From Flaviflexus equikiangi (GTDB taxonomy: Bacteria > Actinomycetota > Actinomycetes > Actinomycetales > Actinomycetaceae), in assembly GCF_014069875.1 (NCBI RefSeq), contig NZ_CP059676.1:1302001-1366000 (forward strand): a DNA stretch of 64,000 nucleotides, read 5' to 3'. Positions 12,136 through 19,512 of this stretch are shown here, in pieces. The notes under the pieces are model-generated. The model worked only from the letters and a program-made list of their open reading frames with translations. It did not search any database and was not told the origin of the DNA. The first letter of the stretch is position 1. Each line of letters opens with the position of its first letter. The translations under genes were made by a program, and so were the position numbers.

Positions 12136-13172
12136 GGCGCCACTCCGATGCTCGTCAGGCCCACGGTCTCGGGCAGGCCGAGAGAAAGGTTGAGGGACTG
12201 GATCGCGGCCCCGGCCGTTCCCTTGACCAGATTGTCGATCGTGCAGATCGCCGTGAGGCGCTCCCCGTCGCGGTCGAGGACGGCATGGACGAGAGCAGCA
12301 TTCGAGCCCGTGACGACACCCGTTGTCGGCGGTGTCTCGCTCCACCGGACGAACGGTTCACCCTCATATGCAGACCGGTAGGCTTCCGTGACGTCAGAGG
12401 AGTTGGTGCCGGGATGGACGGGGATGGAGACGGTGGCGATGATGCCGCGGACCACGGGCGCAAGCACCGGGGTGAAGGACAGGCTGTTGAGAGTGCCGCC
12501 CGCGTGCCGCAGGTTCTGCACGATCTCGGGGATGTGGCGGTGGGTGCCGCCCACGGCGTACGGCATGAGACTGCCGATCGCTTCCGAGGCCATGAGATGG
12601 GACTTCATCGCCTTCCCGGCGCCCGAGTAGCCGACCGCGAGGGAGGCGACGATGCCGGTGCCGGAGGCGATGCCGGATGAGATGGCGGGCTGGGCCGCGA
12701 ATGTCACGGCGGATGCATTGCATCCAGGTGAGGCGATCAGAGTCGACGATGCCAGGATGTCACGCTGGGACATGCCCGTGCGCATGAGCTCCGGCATGGC
12801 ATACGCCCACGGCTCCGACCAGCCGCTGCCGTAGAAGCTCTCCCAGTCGTCGGCGTTCTCCAGACGATGATCGGCACCGAGGTCGACCATGCGAACGTCC
12901 GGGTTGATATCGAGGATCTGTGCCGTGATCTCCCCGGAGGCACCATGCGGAAGCCCGAGGATCACCACGTCGGAGTCGGCCAGCCTGGCGGGGTCGAGCT
13001 CGACGAGCTCACGGTCCGCAATGGGGAGGAGATGCGGCTGATAGTCGCCGATCGGGCCGCGCGAGGAGTGCGCGGCGAGAGCGCCGATCTCAAGGTCGGG
13101 GTGAGCAAGAATCAGCCGGAGCGCTTCGCCGCCCGCATAGCCGCTCGCTCCTGCTACAGATACCATCGTCAT
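12132..13172 (-). CDS. argC: N-acetyl-gamma-glutamyl-phosphate reductase
   Basis: NADPH-dependent reductase (346 residues) and first gene of argCJBDRG. It has the Rossmann motif AGASGYAGGE near residues 7-16 and the active-site ASPGCNAS with the catalytic Cys. The ATG at 13172 is preceded by TATAGTTATACGC, with no ribosome binding site, so the mRNA is probably leaderless; a second ATG two codons later is the alternative. Confidence 0.96.
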   Translation of the reverse strand: MTMVSVAGASGYAGGEALRLILAHPDLEIGALAAHSSRGPIGDYQPHLLPIADRELVELDPARLADSDVVILGLPHGASGEITAQILDINPDVRMVDLGADHRLENADDWESFYGSGWSEPWAYAMPELMRTGMSQRDILASSTLIASPGCNASAVTFAAQPAISSGIASGTGIVASLAVGYSGAGKAMKSHLMASEAIGSLMPYAVGGTHRHIPEIVQNLRHAGGTLNSLSFTPVLAPVVRGIIATVSIPVHPGTNSSDVTEAYRSAYEGEPFVRWSETPPTTGVVTGSNAALVHAVLDRDGERLTAICTIDNLVKGTAGAAIQSLNLSLGLPETVGLTSIGVAP

Positions 13173-13174
13173 GC

Positions 13175-13186
13175 GTATAACTATAC
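13175..13186. promoter_or_regulatory. argC promoter -10 and overlapping palindrome (possible ArgR site)
   Basis: GTATAACTATAC is a perfect 5-2-5 inverted repeat three to fourteen bases before the argC ATG. Read on the minus strand it contains TATAGT seven bases before the ATG, a good -10. The overlap of a palindrome and a -10 would suit an ArgR operator, but the match to known ARG boxes is only loose. Confidence 0.45.
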
Positions 13187-13316
13187 GAGCGCGTGTATCT
13201 AAACGAAAGTCGGCGATGCTTGTCGGACCGTCGTCCCGAGCCTGGGATCAGCAAACGCCATGCCCCGTCACCGGCGCGATATCGCTGGTTGCGGCACCCG
13301 TGGGGCGGGTTGAACA

Positions 13317-13772
13317 CTAGTCGACGGGATGCCCGGACGTGACAGAGATCCTATTGAAGGCGTTGATGGCCGTGGCAACCCAGGCGACGGCCGAGAGCTG
13401 GTCGGGAGTGAGGACTGCGGCCGCCTCGTCATAGCGCTCCTGCGAGTGCCGATCGCCCGGCATCTGAGTGACAAGCTCGGCGATCTCGAGGACTGCCCGC
13501 TCCTTCGGTTCGAAGATCCCCGCGTCACGCCACGACGGCAGGACCGCGAGCTTGACTGAATCCACGCCCGCACGGACGGCCTGCGGCACGTGCGCCTTGA
13601 GGCAGGAGGGGCACGCATTGATCTGCGAACAGCGGACATTGATCAGCTCGACCAGATCTCTGCCCAGGCCCGCCTCAGCGGCGGCTCTGGTGGCCGCGTC
13701 GGCGAAGCTCAACGCCGCTCGATAGACGAGCGGATGCTGCCGTTCAAGATAAAGACGCGTCGACGTTCCCAT
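13317..13772 (-). CDS. AhpD-like carboxymuconolactone decarboxylase family protein
   Basis: A 151-residue all-helical protein. The INVRCSQINACPSCLKAH segment (about 44-61) carries the CxxC redox pair and downstream His typical of AhpD-like alkylhydroperoxidases, so a peroxide-detoxifying or thiol-redox role is likely. The ATG is preceded by GGGGAAGAAG. It is monocistronic and divergent from the quinone oxidoreductase gene. The substrate is unknown. Confidence 0.85.
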   Translation of the reverse strand: MGTSTRLYLERQHPLVYRAALSFADAATRAAAEAGLGRDLVELINVRCSQINACPSCLKAHVPQAVRAGVDSVKLAVLPSWRDAGIFEPKERAVLEIAELVTQMPGDRHSQERYDEAAAVLTPDQLSAVAWVATAINAFNRISVTSGHPVD

Positions 13773-13828
13773 TCTTCTTCCCCACGATCTGCCCTTGTGG
13801 CCCTAGTCTATGGGCAAGGAGGTATGTG

Positions 13829-14779
13829 ATGTACGCAATAGCAGCAACCGGCAGGGGCGGCCCGGACAAACTCGTCGAGGTCGATATTCCCCCGCCCGTG
13901 CCAGGCCCGGGAGAGCTCCTCGTCGAGGTGGATTATGCGGGGGTGAACTTCATCGACACCTATGAGCGGCGCGGCATCTATCCCGTCGACTATCCTGCCG
14001 TGCTCGGCCGCGAAGGATCCGGTCGCGTCATCGGACGCGGCGCCGGCGTCGAAGGCTGGTGGGATGGGACCCGCGTCGCCTGGGCCGACGGTCGGCGAAG
14101 CTATGCGGACAAGGTGGTGATCCCAGCTTCCTCTGCGCTCTACGTTCCCGATCATATTCGTCTCGATATCGCAGCCGCACTTGCCCTCCAGGGTCTCACC
14201 GCGCACTACCTCATACGATCAATCTTCCCCGTCACCGACGGCACCACCATTCTCTTGACTGGGGCCGCCGGGGGCGTGGGGCGTCTCGCGGCCCAGCTTG
14301 CCGCCGCGCAGGGCGCGACAACCGTCGGCACGGTCGGCTCGCAGGAGAAGATGGCATTCTCCCAGACGACCCACACCCTGGTAGTCGACGACTGGTCCGC
14401 CGTGCCCGGACGGGTCCGTGAACTCGTGGGCTCCGTCGATGTCGTCTACGACGGGATCGGGAGGGCCTCCTTCGACCACACCATCACCTGCCTGAGACCT
14501 CGAGGCCTCATGTGTCTCTTCGGAGGCGCCTCTGGCCAGGTCCCGCCCTTCGACCTGCAGAGGCTGAATGCCCTCGGCAGCCTCTACGTCACTCGCCCCA
14601 CACTCGCGCATTATCTTGATGATCAGGAGTGGCGTTGGAACGAACTCATCGGGCATGTCTCCGCGGGCAGACTCGATGTCCTCATCGGCCGTGTCGCACC
14701 ACTGAGCCAGGCAGCGCACGCCCACTCTTTCATCGAATCGGGCACCTCCGTCGGCAAGATTCTGTTGAAGGTCCGGTGA
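13829..14779 (+). CDS. Quinone oxidoreductase-like medium-chain reductase
   Basis: NADPH-dependent zinc-free medium-chain dehydrogenase (QOR/zeta-crystallin type) of 316 residues. It shows the GroES-like N-terminal part with YAGVNFIDTYERRGIYP, then the nucleotide-binding ILLTGAAGGVGRLAAQLA near residue 150. No structural zinc cysteines are seen. The ATG at 13829 has AAGGAGG six bases upstream; a GTG one codon earlier is too close to it. The likely role is reduction of quinones or enals under stress. Confidence 0.9.
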   Translation: MYAIAATGRGGPDKLVEVDIPPPVPGPGELLVEVDYAGVNFIDTYERRGIYPVDYPAVLGREGSGRVIGRGAGVEGWWDGTRVAWADGRRSYADKVVIPASSALYVPDHIRLDIAAALALQGLTAHYLIRSIFPVTDGTTILLTGAAGGVGRLAAQLAAAQGATTVGTVGSQEKMAFSQTTHTLVVDDWSAVPGRVRELVGSVDVVYDGIGRASFDHTITCLRPRGLMCLFGGASGQVPPFDLQRLNALGSLYVTRPTLAHYLDDQEWRWNELIGHVSAGRLDVLIGRVAPLSQAAHAHSFIESGTSVGKILLKVR

Positions 14780-14823
14780 GTGAGGTGAACATCGCTCGTT
14801 CTGGATGGTGCGCGTCGTGCCGT

Positions 14824-14829
14824 TAGTAT
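14824..14829 (+). promoter_or_regulatory. Candidate -10 of the corC leader ORF
   Basis: TAGTAT ends seven bases before the GTG at 14837, the same arrangement as at argC. The matching -35 position holds only a poor hexamer (TCTGGA). Confidence 0.35.
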
Positions 14830-14836
14830 GAGAGCC

Positions 14837-14929
14837 GTGAAACATCCGACAAACGCTGACCCTGACAGTTCCCAGACCATCTCGCGCCGTCCCTCGTCGG
14901 TGGCCCCGTGCGGGGTGGTCATATCATGA
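14837..14929 (+). CDS. Possible 30-residue leader ORF coupled to the CorC-type gene
   Basis: A short frame opens with GTG at 14837 (or ATG at 14828) and ends with a TGA that overlaps the ATG of the next gene (ATGA). The product begins VKHPTNADPDSSQ and has no membrane segment or amino-acid run that would suggest classical attenuation. The stop-start overlap and the leaderless-type promoter spacing are the only support. It may simply couple translation of the downstream gene. Confidence 0.35.
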   Translation: MKHPTNADPDSSQTISRRPSSVAPCGVVIS

Positions 14930-16287
14930 GCGAACTCTTCTTCAACATTGCGATGGTGTTCGTCTTCGTCATCATCGGCGGTATCTTCGCAGCATCCGAA
15001 ATGGCACTGGTCTCGCTGCGTGAAGGCCAGCTTCGCCGCATGGAGAGGGAGTCGAAGGCTGGGCGCAAGGTTGCCGCTCTCGCCCGCGACTCCGGTACGT
15101 TCCTCTCGGCCGTCCAGATCGGAGTCACCTTCGCAGGTTTCTTCTCCTCGGCTTTCGGCGCCTCGACGATCGCGCCCCAGCTCGTCCCCTACCTGGAAGA
15201 CCTCGGACTGTCGTCCACTGCAGCCTCGACGGCTGCCCTTGTCATCCTCACACTCGCCGTGTCCTACCTCTCCCTCGTCCTGGGTGAGCTTGTCCCGAAG
15301 AGGCTTGCCCTCGCCCGGAACGAGAGCGCCTCGAAGATCCTCGGCCCGCCCCTATCGCGTTTCGCGGTTTTGCTCAAGCCCATCATCTGGGTGATCGACA
15401 TGTCCTCACGCGGCGTTCTGCGCCTCATCGGCGTGAATCCCGACGAGGACGCATCCGCCATGAGCGACGAGGAGGTGCGGGACATCGTCGTCAGCCATGA
15501 AGGATTCGACGTGACAGAGCGCGACATGGTCGAGGATGTGTTCCAGGCCAGCAACACGCTCCTGAGGGAAGTGATGAAGCATCGTCGTGACGTGACGGCG
15601 ATCCGTGACGATTCGACGCTTGCCGACGCTGTCGCCGTCGTGCGAGACCACCCCTATTCCCGTTACCCGGTGTACCACGACGAAATCGATGACGTCGTCG
15701 GGTTCATCCACATCCGTGACCTGTACGAAGCGTGGCACGAGTCGCCGCAGGCATCGATCGATGCGATCGTGCGCGATATTCTCATGGTGCCCGGCACGTC
15801 GACGATCATGCCGGTCATGAATCAGATGAGATCCTCCGGCCACCATATCGCCGTCGTCATCGACGAATATGGCGGGACGGACGGTCTCGTCACGCTCGAG
15901 GACATCATCGAAGAGCTGGTCGGCGAGATCTGGGACGAGTACGACACGGAGCAGCACCGCGAAGAGATGAAGCTGCACGAGTCGAAGATGTTCGATGGCC
16001 AGACCTCGCTCGAGGACTTCGAGGATCGTTCCGGCATCGCCCTACCCGATGGTCCGTACGAGACCATTGCGGGATGGATGCTGTCCCACATGGGCCGCCT
16101 GGCAGAGTCTGGAGACATCGTCCCGATCAGCCACGAGTTCACGGCCGATGAAGAGGACGATTCCGTCTACGTCAGATATCAGCTCGAGGTTGTCAACGTC
16201 GAGAACAACAGGATCACTGCGATTCAGCTGCGCAAGACGACAGTGCCGAGCGAGTCGGGTGACAGCGCGGAAGGCAATCTTTCGTGA
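14926..16287 (+). CDS. CorC/HlyC-family membrane protein (DUF21-CBS-CorC_HlyC)
   Basis: A 453-residue membrane protein implicated in Mg2+ or other metal homeostasis in this family. An N-terminal DUF21 domain has about four membrane segments (first FFNIAMVFVFVIIGGIF), then a CBS pair (about 200-330, containing HRRDVTAIRDD and VVIDEYGGTDGLVTLEDIIE), then a C-terminal CorC_HlyC domain. The ATG at 14926 has a weak GGGGTGG upstream; an in-frame GTG at 14908 is possible. The stop overlaps the next gene's GTG. A paralogue lies at 59611-60846. Confidence 0.92.
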   Translation: MSELFFNIAMVFVFVIIGGIFAASEMALVSLREGQLRRMERESKAGRKVAALARDSGTFLSAVQIGVTFAGFFSSAFGASTIAPQLVPYLEDLGLSSTAASTAALVILTLAVSYLSLVLGELVPKRLALARNESASKILGPPLSRFAVLLKPIIWVIDMSSRGVLRLIGVNPDEDASAMSDEEVRDIVVSHEGFDVTERDMVEDVFQASNTLLREVMKHRRDVTAIRDDSTLADAVAVVRDHPYSRYPVYHDEIDDVVGFIHIRDLYEAWHESPQASIDAIVRDILMVPGTSTIMPVMNQMRSSGHHIAVVIDEYGGTDGLVTLEDIIEELVGEIWDEYDTEQHREEMKLHESKMFDGQTSLEDFEDRSGIALPDGPYETIAGWMLSHMGRLAESGDIVPISHEFTADEEDDSVYVRYQLEVVNVENNRITAIQLRKTTVPSESGDSAEGNLS

Positions 16288-16856
16288 CACCTCACTGGGT
16301 TCCCGCGCTCGATAGCCCCCGCCTCCTCGCGCCCACCGTCTACACCGCGATCAGTTCCCTCGCACGCACCCACCCGGAGGCTGAGTCCGACATCCTAGTC
16401 GCGGAACTCGATCCGGAGTTGGCCGACACCTCCGCGATGACGGAGGCGTGGGGAACAGATCTCCACGATTCAGTGAACTGTGTGATCGTGGCGGGACGCC
16501 GCGATGGTGTGGAGAGGATTGCCGCGTGCTGCGTCCGAGCGACGACCCGGGCCAACATCAATCACACCGTGAAGCGCAGGCTCGACGTCCGCAAGTGCTC
16601 GTTCCTGCACATGGAGGCGGCCGTGGAGCGGACCGGGATGGAATACGGCGGCATCACGCCCCTCGGGCTCGATCCGTCGTGGCCGATCTGGCTCGACCCG
16701 CTTGTCACGGACGGCCCCGCCATCATCGGTTCCGGCCTGAGAATCTCGAAGATCAAACTCCCGGGCAGCCTTCTCGCAGCATTTCCCGGAATCGACATCG
16801 TCCCCGATCTGGCGGTGGCTCAAGACCCTCCTCCCGTTCCCGGGCAGGATCGCTGA
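16284..16856 (+). CDS. YbaK/EbsC-family aminoacyl-tRNA deacylase-like protein
   Basis: A 190-residue protein whose C-terminal two-thirds match the YbaK/ProX editing fold: VNCVIVAGRR, then RKCSFLHMEAAVERTGMEYG and GGITPLGL, and IIGSGLRISKIKLPG. Relatives hydrolyse mischarged tRNAs such as Cys-tRNA(Pro). The GTG at 16284 overlaps the CorC-gene TGA (GTGA), implying co-translation. Substrate specificity cannot be read from the sequence. Confidence 0.85.
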   Translation: MTPHWVPALDSPRLLAPTVYTAISSLARTHPEAESDILVAELDPELADTSAMTEAWGTDLHDSVNCVIVAGRRDGVERIAACCVRATTRANINHTVKRRLDVRKCSFLHMEAAVERTGMEYGGITPLGLDPSWPIWLDPLVTDGPAIIGSGLRISKIKLPGSLLAAFPGIDIVPDLAVAQDPPPVPGQDR

Positions 16857-16868
16857 CCGAACTGGTTC

Positions 16869-17639
16869 TCAGGACTGTCCCTCGGACCACGGCGTGAGGC
16901 GAAGCCTGCGCTCCTGGGGAGAGACGCCGTGACGTGCACGCTCGCGCAACTCCCCCAGAGCATCGACGCCGGCACGAATATGAGTCCCGGCTAGCGCGTC
17001 GAGCTCACCGTGGGAGATCGCGGCGATGATGGTGGCAACCTCCGAGACGTCGGTCCATTGAGTCCGCCCGTCGTGCATCATCATCCCCGCCGTCATGTCC
17101 GTCTGGACAACGCCCGGAGCGACCTCGAACACTTTCAGCCCGCGGTCTCTTCCCGCCTCGTGGAAGGACCCGCCGAGCCTCATGAGTGCAGTCTTGGACA
17201 CCCAATAGTCGGCAGAGCGGGCAGAGTCTGTGACAGCGGCGCCCGAGGACAGGTCGACGATATAGGTACCGCGATCGAGCCTGCTGCGCGCCACGGCGGA
17301 CGCGAGAATAAAAGGAGCGATGACGTTTGTCGTCAGGGTCTTGGCGAACTCCTCCGTGGCGATGTCCCACGGAACTCGTTCTGTACCGGAGATCCCGGCA
17401 TTGTTGACGAGCATGTCGAGATCGGGAAGCTCGGCCGCGAAGGCTTCGACTGCCGCAACATCGGACAGGTCGGCTTCGTGGCAGACGACGTCCGCGCCGC
17501 TTTCGCGGCACAGTCCCGCAGTCTCGTCGAGAGAGTCGATACTCCGTGCATGCACGTGGATCACCCGGCCAGGCTCCGACAGGGCGTGGGCGATGGCGCG
17601 GCCGATGCCGCGGGAGGAACCGGTGACGAGAATGTTCAA
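16869..17639 (-). CDS. Short-chain dehydrogenase/reductase
   Basis: A 256-residue SDR oxidoreductase. It has the N-terminal NAD(P) motif TGSSRGIGRA (6-15), LVNNAGISG near residue 80, and the S-Y-K catalytic set as DLSSGAA...YWVSKTA. It is the last gene of the pheS-pheT operon, with its ATG overlapping the YbdK-ligase stop. It ends 12 bases from the convergent YbaK-like gene with no terminator visible. The substrate is unknown. Confidence 0.9.
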   Translation of the reverse strand: MNILVTGSSRGIGRAIAHALSEPGRVIHVHARSIDSLDETAGLCRESGADVVCHEADLSDVAAVEAFAAELPDLDMLVNNAGISGTERVPWDIATEEFAKTLTTNVIAPFILASAVARSRLDRGTYIVDLSSGAAVTDSARSADYWVSKTALMRLGGSFHEAGRDRGLKVFEVAPGVVQTDMTAGMMMHDGRTQWTDVSEVATIIAAISHGELDALAGTHIRAGVDALGELRERARHGVSPQERRLRLTPWSEGQS

Positions 17640-18790
17640 CGTGGCCCCTTGATCTCTGGAACGGTGGCCGCCGGCGGGAGCGGCTTATCTGCCTTCATCT
17701 CGGCCCTCATGTGCTCCACGACGGCGTCGAGCGAGCCGCCGTTACGGTTGGCGACCTCGGTGAAGCGCTGATAGGCGGCACCGATCTCGAGGATGTCGCG
17801 GATACCATCGAGCTCCTCGGCGCAGCGAAGCTTCTCGGCCGTCGGCTCGAGCGTCGTCAACAGGTCTTTCACCGTGTCGGCGATATGCTCTTCGTTGCCG
17901 TGCCTGTCCGTGATGAGGATCGCGTCGAGACCGTACCGGGATGCACGCCATTTGTTCTCCCCCACATACCAGTCCGGGATCGAGGGGATCTCCCTGCCCT
18001 CGTCGAGCTCCGTCGAGAAATAGTCGACAAGGCAATGGATGAGGGCGGCGATAGCCTGAAGCTCATGGAGATTCGTATTCGCGTCGCACACGCGCGTCTC
18101 GATCGTGCCCCATCCCGGTGACGGGCGAATATCCCAGCGAACCTCGTTGAAATCCTCGATGACGCCCGTCTTCGTCAAATCAGCCGTGTACTGCTCCAAC
18201 TCCGCCCACTCGCCGAACTGGCGGGGCGTCCCAGCCGTTGGGAGCTGCTGGAACACCATGGCCCTGTTCGATGCGTACTGGGTGTGCTTGCCAGCCCAGT
18301 ACGGGGAGGAGGACGAGAGCGCCTGGATGTGGAAGGCCCGGGTCAGCATGGCCTTGAGGATCGGCAGGACCTTGTCCCGCTTGTCGATCCCCACGTGCAC
18401 ATGGGTGCCGAACAGGAGCATCTGCCGCCCCCAGTACTGCGTCCGATTGACGAGCTCAGCATAGCGATCCGAGTCTGTCACCCGCTGGTAGGCGGGATTG
18501 GCGAACGGGTGCGAGCCCGCGGTGGCGATGTCGATGCGGAGCGGCTCCGTCACCTCGCGGAGGACCTGGGATCCCTGGATGAGATCCCCGATGCAGCCGG
18601 AGATCGACTGGTGCACACCGGACGTGATCTCGACCGTGTTGAGGAGCATCTCAGCGTGGATGAACGGTTCACCCTTGAGCTGGTCCATGACGAAGCCCGC
18701 GGCCTGCCGCAGGTCGTTGGAATCCTTGTCGATGAGCTGAAGCTCCCACTCGATTCCCACGGTGGATTGGGCAGACTGCGCGAAATCCAT
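17636..18790 (-). CDS. Carboxylate-amine ligase, glutamate-cysteine ligase type 2 (YbdK-like)
   Basis: ATP-dependent ligase of the GCS2 family, 384 residues. It opens with TVGIEWELQLID (10-21), a typical GCS2 active-site strand, and contains HVHVGIDKRDK and SRYGLDAILI. Family members make gamma-glutamylcysteine or related gamma-glutamyl amides. The gene follows the glutamine amidotransferase gene by two bases and overlaps the SDR gene. An ergothioneine-type EgtA role is possible, but no other egt gene is present. Confidence 0.88.
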   Translation of the reverse strand: MDFAQSAQSTVGIEWELQLIDKDSNDLRQAAGFVMDQLKGEPFIHAEMLLNTVEITSGVHQSISGCIGDLIQGSQVLREVTEPLRIDIATAGSHPFANPAYQRVTDSDRYAELVNRTQYWGRQMLLFGTHVHVGIDKRDKVLPILKAMLTRAFHIQALSSSSPYWAGKHTQYASNRAMVFQQLPTAGTPRQFGEWAELEQYTADLTKTGVIEDFNEVRWDIRPSPGWGTIETRVCDANTNLHELQAIAALIHCLVDYFSTELDEGREIPSIPDWYVGENKWRASRYGLDAILITDRHGNEEHIADTVKDLLTTLEPTAEKLRCAEELDGIRDILEIGAAYQRFTEVANRNGGSLDAVVEHMRAEMKADKPLPPAATVPEIKGPR

Positions 18791-18792
18791 GC

Positions 18793-19512
18793 TCAGCTCC
18801 GATACGTCTCGATGAAAGTGGAAAGAATAGTGTGTTCAGTGTAGGCGTCCTGGCATTCCTTCATCACACGATCGCGCTCCTGCGGGTCGAAATAGGTTCC
18901 CCCGTAGAAGCCGACACGGACCGCGCTGCCCTGTTTCGTGATCTCGGGATGGAACTGCGTGCCATAGACGTTCCGTCCCCATCGACCCATCTGCACCGGC
19001 ACCTCATCGGACGTGACGAGGACGGTCATCGACTCCGGCACCCGCCCGATAGCCTCGGCGTGCCCCACATAGGTCTGGAAGGTGTCACCCACCCCTGCAA
19101 GAAGGGGATCCTCTCGCCCCTCGGCCGTGACGCGAAGCGTGGGCGCGGAGAGCGGCTCGGCATGGTCCCTCGTCAACGCCCCTCCTGAGCGCAGCGCCAA
19201 CATCTGCAGCCCGAAGCACAGTCCCAGGGTGGGAATGTCCCGCTCGAGAACCTCATCGCACACCTCGGCCAGCTTCTCCTCCACTGCGACCTGGGTTGCG
19301 GGCTTCGCCTCGGGCGCCGTCATGAGATTGTAGGGGGAACCCGAGATCAGCACTCCGGAATACTCATCAAGATCGGGCAGGGGCCCGGGAAGCTCGAGGC
19401 GGCGGCTGACAAGCTCGCCCTCCTCCAGCTTCCCGCGCTCGTGGACCTCGCCCAGCTCCGAATCCGCAACGAGACCCGGTGGACGGCAGATGAGGAAGAG
19501 GAACGGCCTCAC
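18793..19512 (-). CDS. Class I glutamine amidotransferase (GATase1) family protein
   Basis: A 239-residue stand-alone GATase1 domain with the nucleophile Cys in TLGLCFGLQMLA (near residue 98) and the catalytic His in YGTQFHPEIT. It resembles GMP-synthase-type amidotransferase domains or peptidase-like gamma-glutamyl hydrolases. The GTG at 19512 overlaps the pheT TGA. Its place before the YbdK ligase gene suggests linked gamma-glutamyl metabolism, which is inference. It is not an EgtC-type enzyme, which would have an N-terminal Cys. Confidence 0.85.
   Translation of the reverse strand: MRPFLFLICRPPGLVADSELGEVHERGKLEEGELVSRRLELPGPLPDLDEYSGVLISGSPYNLMTAPEAKPATQVAVEEKLAEVCDEVLERDIPTLGLCFGLQMLALRSGGALTRDHAEPLSAPTLRVTAEGREDPLLAGVGDTFQTYVGHAEAIGRVPESMTVLVTSDEVPVQMGRWGRNVYGTQFHPEITKQGSAVRVGFYGGTYFDPQERDRVMKECQDAYTEHTILSTFIETYRS

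Noticed and set aside
14780-14925. Mg2+ riboswitch (M-box) before the CorC-type gene
   Set aside because: GTTAGTATGAGAGCC looks a little like the M-box start, but the other conserved blocks are absent and the region is too short.
18793-19512. EgtC-like amidotransferase, implying an ergothioneine cluster with the YbdK ligase
   Set aside because: The nucleophile Cys is internal in a GLCFG motif (class I), not N-terminal as in EgtC, and no egtB or egtD is present.
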